A stretch of 64,000 bases of DNA from DAOUEO01 sp963763495. Its GTDB lineage: Bacteria > Chloroflexota > Dehalococcoidia > DSTF01 > JALHUB01. A program made the position numbers and the translations under genes. The notes below the pieces were generated by a model that worked only from the letters and a program-made list of their open reading frames with translations, had not been told where the DNA came from and made no database searches. This document shows, piece after piece, positions 25,612-34,934 of this stretch. How positions within the stretch are numbered: the first letter of the stretch is position 1; the number at the start of each line of letters is the position of its first letter. The DNA lies in NCBI GenBank assembly GCA_963763495.1, contig CAVXOY010000019.1:191937-255936 (forward strand), given 5' to 3'.

Positions 25612-26307
25612 CTAGGGCACATAGAAGTTCGGCTGGCCGCCTGCCCAGTGCTGGGGCTCGGAGATGCTGTGCAGAAGCTGTGGCGGAACAGGGGGCGTGA
25701 TGTCCAGACCGAGGCTGGGGCTTTCCACTCCCGGCTGTCCGGGAAGAGGGTCCCCGACGTACCCAATGACCTGACCTCTCTCTACTCTTGTGCCGAAAAG
25801 CGTGGGATCGAAGTCGGCGTTCTCTGTGAAGAGATAGGCGAAGTAGTCCTCGCCGACGATGTGAGTCGTGCCGCCTCTGCCGTATAACATCGCCGGGTCT
25901 CCTGCGCCGACGCTGACAAATTCACCCGCGAACGGGCTGACGATAGGTGTGCCTTTGGGGGCGTAGAAGTAGATGATCTGGCCCCGATCGAAATCCTGGT
26001 AGTAGAAGGGCTTGTCCATGCGGGCACAGGGCGGAAACGGCAGCGTCAGCTTGTTGTTGGCCGCCGCAGCGTCGATCTCGGCCTGAGTTATGACGTTGGC
26101 GCAGGACTCTCCGGTATCCGGGTTCGTGTACTTCGGCGCTGGTGTTGCGGTCGGAGGTAGGGAGCGGGAGTGGGGGTCGCCGCTGGGGCAGGCACGGTTG
26201 TGGGTTGAGCCTCCTCGCTGCTGCCGCAGGCGGACATGACCAGAACGGCCACCGCGCGTGAGCAGACAGACTGCTGCCGCTCCTAGAAGCGGGATACTTC
26301 GACGCAT
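25612..26307 (-). CDS. LytM/M23-like lipoprotein, N-terminus frameshifted
   Basis: A secreted or lipid-anchored protein with a LytM-like beta core: YAPKGTPIVSPFAGEFVSVG, YFAYLF, RVERGQVIGYVGDP and a closing LGLDITPPV. The histidines that would bind zinc in active M23 peptidases are not evident, so it may be a degenerate, non-catalytic binder. The N-terminal 60 codons switch frame: another frame encodes AVLVMSACGSSEEAQPTT, a good lipobox, and the Thr/Pro-rich linker returns to the main frame. So at least two indels lie between about 26150 and 26300. Confidence 0.6.
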   Translation of the reverse strand: MRRSIPLLGAAAVCLLTRGGRSGHVRLRQQRGGSTHNRACPSGDPHSRSLPPTATPAPKYTNPDTGESCANVITQAEIDAAAANNKLTLPFPPCARMDKPFYYQDFDRGQIIYFYAPKGTPIVSPFAGEFVSVGAGDPAMLYGRGGTTHIVGEDYFAYLFTENADFDPTLFGTRVERGQVIGYVGDPLPGQPGVESPSLGLDITPPVPPQLLHSISEPQHWAGGQPNFYVP

Positions 26308-26532
26308 CTGACCTCCCGATTCGGCGCGCTCAGAGTACTTCGGGCTGTGCGCGCGCCGTCTTGAGCGCTACCACTCGCAGAAATGGTGCCTGATTCCCAG
26401 GACCGTTGTCAAGCTCGGCTACCGAGGACCGGATCGCGTTTGATCGTGGTTTCTGAACAGGTGAGGCCTCTTGCGTCGAGCTGAGGAGGATGCGAGTATG
26501 GCGGCGTATATCGCTGACTGAGGGAGGGAAAT

Positions 26533-27565
26533 ATGGCGAAGCTATTCGGACGTGAGTGGACGCGGGCGCAACTGCTGAGCATGGTGGGTGACTTATCGCA
26601 GATCGGCGGTGTGAGGCTGGGCGAGCTGAGCGACGGCTCCGAGCGCGGCGTGCGTGTCGCTGACTGCCGTACCGGCGGCGGGTTGAGCTTCACGGTCGTG
26701 CTGGATCGAGGAATGGACATCGGCGCCGCCGAGTATCGCGGCATACCGCTGGCCTGGATATCGGGCGGCGGCTTTGCCCGGCCGGAGTTCCACGAGCGCG
26801 CGGGCCGCGACTGGACGCGGACGTGGGGTGGTGGCCTGGTCACGGGCTGCGGCCTGACGAACGTCGGCGCGGCGGTGGAGGACGAATTCGGGTGCGACGG
26901 CCTTCACGGGCGTCTCTCCCACCTACCGGCGCGGGATGTCAGCGTCGACGGCGAGTGGGAGGGCGACGAGTACCGCTTTTGGGTGAAGGGCCGGATGAGG
27001 CAGTACCGCGTCTTTGGGGAGAATCTGGAGATGACGCGGGTCGATCAGCGCCCGCCTCGGCGATAGCGCCTTCACCATCGACGACACGGTGGAGAACCGG
27101 GGCGACGCGGCCTCGCCCCTGATGCTGCTTTATCACGTCAACATCGGCTTTCCCATCCTCAGCCCGGAGAGCGAGATCGTGGCGGCGCCGCACGAGGTCG
27201 TGCCCCGCGACGAGGAGGCGGCGAAGGGTCTGGCGGACTGGATGCGCTTCCAGGAGCCGTCGGCGGGCTTCGCCGAGCAGGTCTTCCGGCACGACATACC
27301 GGCGGGCAGCGATGGGATGGCGGAGGCGACGCTGCGCAACCCCTGGCTGGGCGTCGACCTGCGGGTGCGCTTCCGGAAGGCGGAGCTGCCGTTCATGGCG
27401 GAGTGGAAGATGATGGGCAAGGGGACGTACGTCGTGGGATTCGAGCCGGCGAATTCCTTTGTGTCGGGACGGGTGCAGGAGAAGGAGGCGGGCCGCCTTC
27501 AGATGATCGAGCCGGGCGAAAAGCGCAGCTTCCGCGTCGAGGTGGGGGTAGTGGACCGACGGTAG
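26533..27565 (+). CDS. DUF4432/aldose-epimerase-like protein (frameshifted)
   Basis: About 343 residues when joined; it resembles the DUF4432 branch of galactose mutarotase-like sugar-binding proteins. Characteristic pieces are VLDRGMDIGAAEYRGIPLAW, WGGGLVTGCGLTNVGA, GLHGRLSHLPA, and in the second part LLYHVNIGFPIL and GFEPANSF. An extra G in the GGG run at 27038-27040 breaks the frame. The correct reading goes from LEMTR to SISARLGDSAFTIDDTVENRG. Its sugar ligand is unknown. It stands alone on the plus strand. Confidence 0.8.
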
Positions 27566-27665
27566 CACAAGTACTGTTGCCATATATGGAGTGCGTCTGC
27601 TATACTTCCGGCCACGTGGAACCCCGTATATTGGAAGGATGGGCAGGCTAGGTGGCCTGTCGAGC

Positions 27666-27686
27666 GCCAGCGAATGTGACGCTGGC
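27666..27686 (+). promoter_or_regulatory. Hairpin just upstream of the zinc-ribbon gene
   Basis: GCCAGCG (27666-27672) and CGCTGGC (27680-27686) form a perfect 7-bp stem with a 7-base loop, ending a few bases before the GGGGAGG ribosome-binding site. It could modulate translation of the next gene. Confidence 0.4.
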
Positions 27687-27700
27687 TGGGGAGGTGGTTC

Positions 27701-27913
27701 GTGGACATTCCCAGTCTACCGAAGTGTCAGAAGTGTAAGGTGGGGGACCTGGTGCCGTTGTCCGATTTCGGCAGCCAGGGCGCACCAATTCATTTCAAGG
27801 CGTGGGCCTGTACCAATCCTGATTGCGGTTTCAATATAAAGATCCGCAACGGCGACCTCTATGTGGACGAGCCCATAACCAGCGGCGCACTGCACACTCC
27901 CCGCTACCGTTAG
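27701..27913 (+). CDS. Small zinc-ribbon protein
   Basis: A 70-residue protein with two metal-binding knuckles: CQKC near residue 9 and CTNPDCGF near residue 37, together a likely zinc ribbon. The start is GTG 27701 after GGGGAGGTGG. It ends before the polysaccharide locus, which runs the other way. Function unknown; such proteins often act as small nucleic-acid or protein adaptors. Confidence 0.65.
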   Translation: MDIPSLPKCQKCKVGDLVPLSDFGSQGAPIHFKAWACTNPDCGFNIKIRNGDLYVDEPITSGALHTPRYR

Positions 27914-28001
27914 TAGCCGCTAGATCCGACGAGTATACAATCCTCACGCCGTCCGACTGGATGACGTGGCGGATGGTTGTTATCCCCGAAGACGTCTCCT
28001 G

Positions 28002-29282
28002 CTATTTGCCGATCCCCAGGTAGCGTAACCCCAGAGCTTCGACCTTTTCCTTGGAGAGGGCGTTGCGTCCGTCCAGCACGACGGAACAGCCGGTGAACGA
28101 GGCGAGGTCCATCTTGAGGTACTCGTCGTGGGCGGCCTGGATGACCAGGGCGTCTGTGTGGGCAGGCGGGAAGGCCGCAGGGGCTTCGAGACCGAAGCGG
28201 CTGATCTCGTCGGCGCTGTAGTAGGGGTCGTGGACGAGGACACGCGCGCCGGCGGCCGTCAGTTCTCGCGCCAGGAGGAGTGTGCTTGAGTAGGCGGCCT
28301 CTTTGATGTTGGGGCGATAGGAAAGGCCGAGGATAAGGACCGTCTTCCCTTGAAGGCTGCCCAATGCTCCAGCCAGCCTCTCGACAGCGTAGCGGGCCAT
28401 GCCGTCGTTTATGCGGCGGGCGGCACGCGGCAGTTGCGACTCCTCCGCCCCCTCGATCAGGAAGTAGGGGTACACAGGTATGCAGTGCCCCCCCACTCCC
28501 ACGCCCGGTTGGTGGATGTGAGAGAAGGGCTGGGAGTTGGCGGCGTCTATCGCAGCCGTCACGTCGACGCCGTGCTGATCGGCAGCGCGGGCCAGCTCGT
28601 TGGCGAGGGCGATGTTCACGTCGCGATAGGTGGTCTCGGCGAGCTTGACGAACTCGGCCGTCTCGCAGTTGGCCATGCGCAGGACGGGGGCAGCGAGCGC
28701 TTTCTCGTAGAACGCCGCCACCCGCTGCAGGCTGGCCTCGTCGACGCCGCCGACGACCTTGGGGTACTTGCGCAGGTCGGCTAGGACACGGCCGACGAAG
28801 ACGCGCTCCGGACTGTAGGCGAGGAGGATGTCCTGCCCGATGCGCAGTCCCGATGTCTCCAGGAGGGGCCCGAGGTGATTTCGAGTGGTTCCCGCAGGCA
28901 CCGTCGTTTCCAGGATGACGAGCGTTCCCGGCCGCAGTCCGGCGGCGACGGATCGGGCGGCGGCGTCGAGGGCGCTGAAGTCGGCGCGGTTCTCAGGCGT
29001 CAGGCCCACGGGGACGATGATGACGACGACCTTGCTGCGAGACACCGCTTCCCTGGTGTCGGTGGTGGCGGTCAGACGGCCGGCGGCGTGGGCGGCGCGC
29101 AGGGCGTCTTCCAGGCCTTCCTCGTCGGGGTAGGGGCAGCGGCCCTGCGCGACCTCCGCCACGATGTCGGCATTGATGTCGCAGCCGGTGACCGTCAGCC
29201 CCTGCGAGGCGTACTGAGCGGCGAGGGGCAGCCCTATACGGCCCAGCCCGACGACCGCGACCGGCGACAGGTCATCGCTCAT
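28002..29282 (-). CDS. wbpA: UDP-sugar 6-dehydrogenase (WbpA/WecC type)
   Basis: A 426-residue NAD-dependent nucleotide-sugar dehydrogenase, oxidising C6 of UDP-GlcNAc or UDP-ManNAc to the uronic acid. It has the Rossmann motif VVGLGRIGLPLA, the catalytic Cys C267 in GVGVGGHCIPVYPYF, and the C-terminal GLSYRPNIKEAAYSS. It is the last gene of the locus and overlaps the WbpB-like gene by 11 bp. With wbpB, wbpE, wbpD and wbpI homologues adjacent, UDP-GlcNAc is the likely substrate. Confidence 0.88.
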   Translation of the reverse strand: MSDDLSPVAVVGLGRIGLPLAAQYASQGLTVTGCDINADIVAEVAQGRCPYPDEEGLEDALRAAHAAGRLTATTDTREAVSRSKVVVIIVPVGLTPENRADFSALDAAARSVAAGLRPGTLVILETTVPAGTTRNHLGPLLETSGLRIGQDILLAYSPERVFVGRVLADLRKYPKVVGGVDEASLQRVAAFYEKALAAPVLRMANCETAEFVKLAETTYRDVNIALANELARAADQHGVDVTAAIDAANSQPFSHIHQPGVGVGGHCIPVYPYFLIEGAEESQLPRAARRINDGMARYAVERLAGALGSLQGKTVLILGLSYRPNIKEAAYSSTLLLARELTAAGARVLVHDPYYSADEISRFGLEAPAAFPPAHTDALVIQAAHDEYLKMDLASFTGCSVVLDGRNALSKEKVEALGLRYLGIGK

Positions 29283-30261
29283 GAGAGACCTCCCGGCTCA
29301 GCGGCCGGCTCGTGCGGGCCGACTCCACCAGCAGCGAGGCGATCTCGAGGGCGGCCAGCCCCTCTTCCGGGCCGACGGGAGGCGGATCGCCCGTTCTTAC
29401 GGCGTCGGCGAAGGCCTCCAACTCCACTCGTAGGGGCTCCCGGTTCTGGACAGGGTACTGGGTGGGGAGAGTCGTGGCGTTCGCCGCTTCCTTGGGATAG
29501 AACAGCAGGTCCTGGTTCAGATAGTCGACGGTGAAGAGCCCCTTCTCTCCCAGCACCGACAACTGGCGGATCTTGATCGGCGTCAGCCAGTTGACCTCGA
29601 GGACGCCGACCACGCCGTTGCGGAAGCGGAGGAGGCCGGAGAGCATGTCCTCATGCTCGGTGCTGATCCGCTGCTCCGTCTCGGCGTAGACCCTATCGAC
29701 CTCGGAGTCGAGCAGGAAACGCATGATGTCGATGTCGTGGGGCGCCAGGTCGTGCACCACGCCTACGTCGCGCACCCGCTGCGGGAAGGGGCCCGTACGG
29801 CGGGCGTACACCTGAAAAACGCGTCCCAGTTCGCCCTTCTGAAGATGCTGCTTCAGTTCCAGCACCGCCGGGTTGAAGCGCTCCACGTGGCCGATCATCA
29901 GAGGAATGCCCGCCCGCTGCGCCGCCTCCATCATCACGCGGCCCTCGTCCAAGCCGGCGGCGATCGGCTTCTCGACGAGGAGGGGGATGCCCTTTTCGAT
30001 TGCGGCGAGCGCGACCTCGAGGTGAAGAAGGGTGGGCACGCACACCGATAGGAGGTCGATGCGCTCCTCAGCAAGCAGCCGCTGGTAGTCGTCGTAGACT
30101 CGCGCGTCGCGGCCCTCGGCGGCGAGGCGGCGGCGTTCGGGAGATATGTCGGCGGCGGCGACCAGGCGGACGCCTTCGATCTCGCTGTAGATGCGGACGT
30201 GGTTCATCCCCATCGAGCCCAGGCCGATGACGGCGGCGGCGAGAGGAGGCGACTGGCTCAT
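29272..30261 (-). CDS. wbpB: Gfo/Idh/MocA oxidoreductase (WbpB-like)
   Basis: A 329-residue NAD-dependent sugar oxidoreductase. GLGSMGMNHVRIYSEIEGVRLVAAAD is the cofactor-binding part (given here in family form), EKPIA is the catalytic lysine motif, and HVERFNP and DLAPHDIDIMRFL are in the substrate domain. In the WbpABED pathway this enzyme oxidises C3 of UDP-GlcNAcA before transamination. The gene starts 1 bp after the aminotransferase stop. Confidence 0.85.
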   Translation of the reverse strand: MSQSPPLAAAVIGLGSMGMNHVRIYSEIEGVRLVAAADISPERRRLAAEGRDARVYDDYQRLLAEERIDLLSVCVPTLLHLEVALAAIEKGIPLLVEKPIAAGLDEGRVMMEAAQRAGIPLMIGHVERFNPAVLELKQHLQKGELGRVFQVYARRTGPFPQRVRDVGVVHDLAPHDIDIMRFLLDSEVDRVYAETEQRISTEHEDMLSGLLRFRNGVVGVLEVNWLTPIKIRQLSVLGEKGLFTVDYLNQDLLFYPKEAANATTLPTQYPVQNREPLRVELEAFADAVRTGDPPPVGPEEGLAALEIASLLVESARTSRPLSREVSHER

Positions 30262-31365
30262 CTAGGCCTCCCCTGTGCTGTCGTTCACGGCGGCGACGAT
30301 GGTCTTCAGGTCGTCTTGGGTCAGCGCCGGATGCACCGGCAGCGACAGCACCTCACGGCTGAGGCGCTCGGCCACGGGCAGGCTGTCGTTGTAGCCCAGG
30401 TCGCGGTAATAGGGCTGCTGGTGGATGGGCGTGGGATAGTAGACGGTGGTCTGGATGCCGGCCTGCTCCAGACGAGCGGCGAGGGCATCGCGGGCCTGCG
30501 GGCTGTCCGGCTGTGCCGAAGGGACGCGTATCGTGTACTGATGGTAGACGTGACGGCACCCCGGCCTTTCCGTCGGCGTGATGACTCCCCGCAGGTGTTG
30601 CGAGAGATAGGCGGCGTTGGCGCGGCGTCGCTCGGTGAACTCCGCCAGCCGCGTCAACTGCACGATCCCGATGGCGGCGGCGATGTCGGTCAGGCGGAAG
30701 TTGTAGCCGGTCGTCGCGGCGCTGTAGCGGGCGGTCTGGCCGTGGTTGCGGATTATGCGTGCCTTTTCAGCGATCTGGGGGTCGTTCGTGGTGATCATCC
30801 CCCCTTCGCCGGTGGTCATGTTCTTGGTGGCGTAGAAGGAGAAGCAGCCGCTGCCGAAGCTTCCCGCCTTCTTGTCGCCGACGGTGGCCCCGAGTGCCTG
30901 GCAGGCGTCCTCGATGACGGCGAGATGATGGCGCTCGGCGATCGTCATTATCGCCGCCATGTCGCAGGGGTGGCCGAAGAGGTGGACGGGGATGATCGCC
31001 TTCGTGCGCGGCGTGACCTTCGCCTCGATGAGCGCCGGGTCGATGTTGAAGTCGACGTCGCTCACGTCGACGAAGACGGGCCGGGCGCCGCTGAAAAGGA
31101 CAGCGTTGGCGGTGGCGGCGAAGGTGAAGGGGCTGGTGATGACCTCGTCGCCGGGGCCGACGCCGTGGGCGAGGAGGGCGATCATGAGGGCCGCCGTTCC
31201 CGAGTTGACGGCGACGGCTTCCTGCACACCGCACATCGCCGCGAAATCCTCCTCGAAACGGCGCACCCGGGGCCCCTGGGTCAGTTGCCCTGATTCCAGG
31301 ACGGCCAGGACGGCCTCTTTCTCCTCGTCGCCGATAAGGGGTCGCGATATAGGGATGATCTTCAT
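30262..31365 (-). CDS. wbpE: DegT/DnrJ/EryC1 sugar aminotransferase (WbpE-like)
   Basis: A 367-residue PLP-dependent aminotransferase. The PLP lysine is in FYATKNMTTGEGGM, with VEDACQALGA preceding it and SGTAALMIALLAHGVGPGDEVI near the N-terminus. In the pathway it adds an amino group at C3 of the keto-uronate made by the WbpB-like enzyme. Its ATG at 31365 overlaps by 4 bp the frame-corrected end of the acetyltransferase gene. Confidence 0.88.
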   Translation of the reverse strand: MKIIPISRPLIGDEEKEAVLAVLESGQLTQGPRVRRFEEDFAAMCGVQEAVAVNSGTAALMIALLAHGVGPGDEVITSPFTFAATANAVLFSGARPVFVDVSDVDFNIDPALIEAKVTPRTKAIIPVHLFGHPCDMAAIMTIAERHHLAVIEDACQALGATVGDKKAGSFGSGCFSFYATKNMTTGEGGMITTNDPQIAEKARIIRNHGQTARYSAATTGYNFRLTDIAAAIGIVQLTRLAEFTERRRANAAYLSQHLRGVITPTERPGCRHVYHQYTIRVPSAQPDSPQARDALAARLEQAGIQTTVYYPTPIHQQPYYRDLGYNDSLPVAERLSREVLSLPVHPALTQDDLKTIVAAVNDSTGEA

Positions 31366-31950
31366 CTCGTCTTCAATGGCGGAAGGTTGAATACGGTCTT
31401 ACAGATGGCGCACTGCCACTCGTCTTGAGCGTCCCGCTTTGCCGGATGGCGCGAGAGGCCGGCCGCAGGAGCAGACGTAGCCCGTCACCCGGGCGGGGTT
31501 GCCCTTGACGAGGGCCTGATCGGGCACGTCGCGCGTGACGAGCGACCCCGCTCCTACCATCGCCCAGCGGCCGATGGTGACGCCGAGGACGATGATGGAG
31601 CCAGCGCCGATCGACGCCCCGTAGCGGACGAGCGTCGGCTCCGGCTGCCAGTCGTCATCGCCGCGCGGGCGGCCGTCCGGCGTGATCGCACGGGGGTAGC
31701 GGTCGTTGGTGAAGGCGACGTGGGGGCCGATAAAGACGCCGTCTTCGATGGTGACGCCTCGGTATAGAGAGGCGCGATTCTGGATCTTCACCTTGTTCCC
31801 CACCACCACGTCGCGGTCGATGTAGACACCCTTGCCGATGTTGCAGTCGGCGCCGACGACAGCCCCCTCGCGGACCTGGGCTTCGTTCCAGACGTTTGTA
31901 TTGGGGCCCACCTTGGCCAAGGGCGAGACTTCGGCGGTAGGGTGGATCAT
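31362..31950 (-). CDS. wbpD: Left-handed beta-helix acetyltransferase (WbpD-like, frameshifted)
   Basis: N-acetyltransferase for the 3-amino group of the uronic-acid sugar nucleotide, built from hexapeptide repeats (VGADCNIGKGVYIDRDVVVGN, IGAGSIIVLGVTIG as examples). Read directly it stops at 31399, but an extra base near 31418-31432 hides the true end: the next frame gives WQCAICKTVFNLPPLKTR and a TGA at 31362, overlapping the wbpE start as ATGA. The restored protein is 195 residues and carries a small CxCG plus CxxC zinc-ribbon-like tail. Its ATG overlaps the wbpI stop by 4 bp. Confidence 0.85.
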
Positions 31951-33000
31951 TCTCCCAGACACCTCACGATCTTCTCCGCGGCGTGGCCGTCGCCGAACAG
32001 GAGCGGCCGTTCGCCTTGGGGAGCGGGACGCTGCGCCGCCGCCACGATCCGCTCGCGGTCGGCGCCGGCGAGGACGTTCCAGCCGCACTCGACGGTCTCC
32101 GGCCACTCCGTCTCGTCCCTCAGAGTAACGCAGGGGACGCCCAGGAAAAAGGCCTCCTTCTGGATGCCGCCGGAATCGGTGAGGACGGCGCGGGCGTTCT
32201 TCTCCAGGGCCAGCGTCTCCCGGTAGCCCAGCGGCTCCATGATTCGGACGTTGGGCGCGATAGAGAGACCCGCTGCGGTCATCGCCTTGCGCGTGCGGGG
32301 GTGAATGGGGAAGACGACGGTCTGCTGCAAATCTCCCAGTGCCCGCAGTATGGCGTCGAGGCGGGCGGGATCGTCGGTGTTGGCGGCGCGGTGGACGGTG
32401 GCGAGGAAGTAATCGCCCGATTGCAGACCCCATCCGGAGAGAAGCTCCTGCGCCGTGCGATCGTCGGGCGTTTGTTGGAGGAGGGAGTCGTACATGACGT
32501 CGCCGACCAGGTGGACGCCGCTCGTGATACCCTCGCGGGCCAGGTTATCGACGGCGAGAGCGCTGGGACAGAAGAGGAGATCGGCGCAGTGGTCGGTGAG
32601 GACGCGGTTTATCTCCTCCGGCATCCGGCGGTCGTAGCTGCGCAGCCCCGCCTCGACGTGGGCCAAGGGGATGTGCAGCTTGACGGCGGCGAGGGCGCCG
32701 GCGAGGGTAGAGTTCGTATCGCCGTAGACCAAGACCCTGTCCGGCTGCTCCTTGAGCAATACCTTCTCCAGACGTTCCAGGATCTGGGCCGTCTGCTTGC
32801 CATGAGAAGCGGAGCCGACGCCGAGGTGATGGTCGGGCGTCGGGCAGGTCAAGCTCGGCGAAGAAGACATCGGACAACTGCTTGTCGTAGTGCTGGCCGG
32901 TGTGGACGAGGACCTCCTGATGGACGCGGCGCAGGAGACGGCTGACCGTCGCCGCCTTGATAAACTGAGGCCGCGCTCCGACAACAGAGACGATTTTCAC
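31947..33000 (-). CDS. wbpI: UDP-N-acetylglucosamine 2-epimerase (WbpI/WecB, frameshifted)
   Basis: Non-hydrolysing C2 epimerase of about 350 residues. VGARPQFIKAATVSRLL and HTGQHYDKQLSDVFF start the first frame; after an extra base at about 32835-32845 the second frame reads PDHHLGVGS, then VYGDTNSTLAGALAA, HVEAGLRSYDRRMPEEINR, FPIHPRTRKAM and LTDSGGIQKEA, all standard. In the context of the four flanking genes it most likely converts the gluco to the manno form of the diacetamido uronic acid (WbpI) rather than acting as WecB. Confidence 0.88.
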
Positions 33001-33010
33001 GGCAGAGACC

Positions 33011-34894
33011 TTAGTTTGGGTTCAGGCCGGCGGTTTGCGGGGACGGCAGGTCGAGCCGGGCGAGCTCGTGCAGTCGGGCGGTGATCTCCTGCGGGTCTCG
33101 CGGCAGTGTGAGCTCCATATCCGCGATGCGCCGCAGCAGATCGTCGGCGGGGCAGGCGGCCGGGCCACGGGCCATGAAGACCTTCGGATGCGAGGTCGGA
33201 GTCAACTGCTCGCCCTCGCCCACGATGTCGTCGCGGATCTTCTCCCCCGGCCGCAGTCCTGTAAAGACGACCTCTACGTCGCGGCCGGGCTCCAGCCCTT
33301 TGGAGCGGATCATGCGCTCGGCGAGGTCGGCGATCTTGATCTCCTCGCCCACGTCGAGGACGTAGATGTTGCCGGTCTGGGTGATGACGGCGACCTGGAG
33401 GATCAAGGCGGCCACCTCGTGCACCGTCAGGAAGTAGCGGGCGACGTCGGGGTGGGTCACGGAAACGGGGCCGCCCTTCTGAATCTGGCGCCAGAAGGTG
33501 CTCATCACGCCGCCGCGGCTGTCGATGACGTTGGCGAGGCGGACGGCGGAGAAGGCGGTGCGGTCATCCCCCAGCGAGCGCACCAGAAGCTCGCCGATGC
33601 GCTTGGTGGCGCCCATGACGCTGGATGGGTTCATGGCGGCATGGCTGGAGAGGAATACCACCTTCTCGGTGCCGACCTGACGGGCGGCCTGGAATATGTT
33701 CAGGGTCCCGAGGACGTTCACGTAGAAGCCCTGGTCCGGGTTTTCCTGCAACAGGGGTACGTGCTTGTAGGCGGCGGAGTGGAAGACGACGTGCGGGCGG
33801 GCGACCTCGAATGCCTGGAAGACCTTGTTCCTATCACTGAGGCTGCCCATCCAGGGCCTTATCGAGCACTCCTCAGAGCGCTGGTTAAGCTCGACGCGGA
33901 TCTCGTGCAGACCGCCCTCGTTGGCGTCCATGAGATGGAGGCTTGCCGGCCCGAAGTCGAGGACACGCCGCGCCAGCTCGGCGCCGATGGAGCCGGCGGC
34001 CCCTGTAATCAAGATGGAGCGGCCCTGGATCATGGCGCGGCAGGCATCGATGTCGATGTCCACGCGGTCGCGCTCGATAAGGTCGTCGATCGTCACCTCG
34101 CGCATTTCGCCCGGCTTCGCCTTGCCGCTGACAATGGCGTCCAATCCGGGGACGATGCGGACGGGAACGTGGGTGGACTCACATAGAGTCAGCAGTTCAT
34201 GGAGGTCCTCCGCGCTCGCCGACGGGATCGCCAGAGCTACCAGGTCGGCGTTGTGCTTCTCAACGAGGGAGGGGATGTCGTAGCGGTTGCCCATCACAGG
34301 TACGCTGTGGATACGCACGCCCTTCTTCTTGGGGTCGTCGTCGACAAAGCAGACAGTGCGGTAGCGCCACTGTGGGTTCTGGAGGATCTCCTTCGCTAAG
34401 AGCTGGCCGGTGCTGCCGGCGCCGACGATGATCAGTCGCTTGGTGGTCGTCTCCCCCCAGGCCGTCCGGAAGGGCGCAGCCGATCCCGTAAGCAGCCGGG
34501 GGGATAGCTTGACGAGACCCATGATGAGAAGGATGAGTGCGCCGCTGATAAGGTTCACGCTCAGGGGAATGGGGCGGTTCCCCAGCATGGCGTTGATACC
34601 GAAGGCGAGCAGCGTTACCAGGGTCACGGATAGGCCGAGGTAGAAAACGTCCTGGACGCTGCCGTATTGCCAAGCGGTACGGTATACGCCGAATACGAGG
34701 TTGGCGAAGAGGTAGGCGACAGCGATGATGGGCACGGCCCAGAACCACCAACTCCAGGACTCTCCGGGCACGTTACCGTCGAACTTGAGGAGCAAGCCCG
34801 CCGCGTAGCTCGCCATGACGATAACGAAGTCGATGGCGAGAAATGGTAGGGAGCGGAAGAGTAGTTTGAGCTGGCTTGCGTCGCGTATCTTCAT
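33011..34894 (-). CDS. UDP-sugar 4,6-dehydratase, membrane-anchored (CapD/WbpM/PglF type)
   Basis: A 627-residue polysaccharide biosynthesis protein: four N-terminal membrane helices (about 12-125), a CoA-binding-like Rossmann domain (VGAGSTGQLLAKEI), and a catalytic SDR domain with GAAGSIGAELARR. The family's active-site M-x-x-x-K (VMGATKRIGE) replaces the usual YxxxK. It makes a UDP-4-keto-6-deoxy-HexNAc. The DegT gene at 35539 probably uses that product, giving a 4-amino-6-deoxy sugar for the priming transferase next to it. Confidence 0.92.
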   Translation of the reverse strand: MKIRDASQLKLLFRSLPFLAIDFVIVMASYAAGLLLKFDGNVPGESWSWWFWAVPIIAVAYLFANLVFGVYRTAWQYGSVQDVFYLGLSVTLVTLLAFGINAMLGNRPIPLSVNLISGALILLIMGLVKLSPRLLTGSAAPFRTAWGETTTKRLIIVGAGSTGQLLAKEILQNPQWRYRTVCFVDDDPKKKGVRIHSVPVMGNRYDIPSLVEKHNADLVALAIPSASAEDLHELLTLCESTHVPVRIVPGLDAIVSGKAKPGEMREVTIDDLIERDRVDIDIDACRAMIQGRSILITGAAGSIGAELARRVLDFGPASLHLMDANEGGLHEIRVELNQRSEECSIRPWMGSLSDRNKVFQAFEVARPHVVFHSAAYKHVPLLQENPDQGFYVNVLGTLNIFQAARQVGTEKVVFLSSHAAMNPSSVMGATKRIGELLVRSLGDDRTAFSAVRLANVIDSRGGVMSTFWRQIQKGGPVSVTHPDVARYFLTVHEVAALILQVAVITQTGNIYVLDVGEEIKIADLAERMIRSKGLEPGRDVEVVFTGLRPGEKIRDDIVGEGEQLTPTSHPKVFMARGPAACPADDLLRRIADMELTLPRDPQEITARLHELARLDLPSPQTAGLNPN

Positions 34895-34934
34895 CTAGCC
34901 GCCTCCTCCCCAGGGGGTTTGCGCAGGCTAGGTG

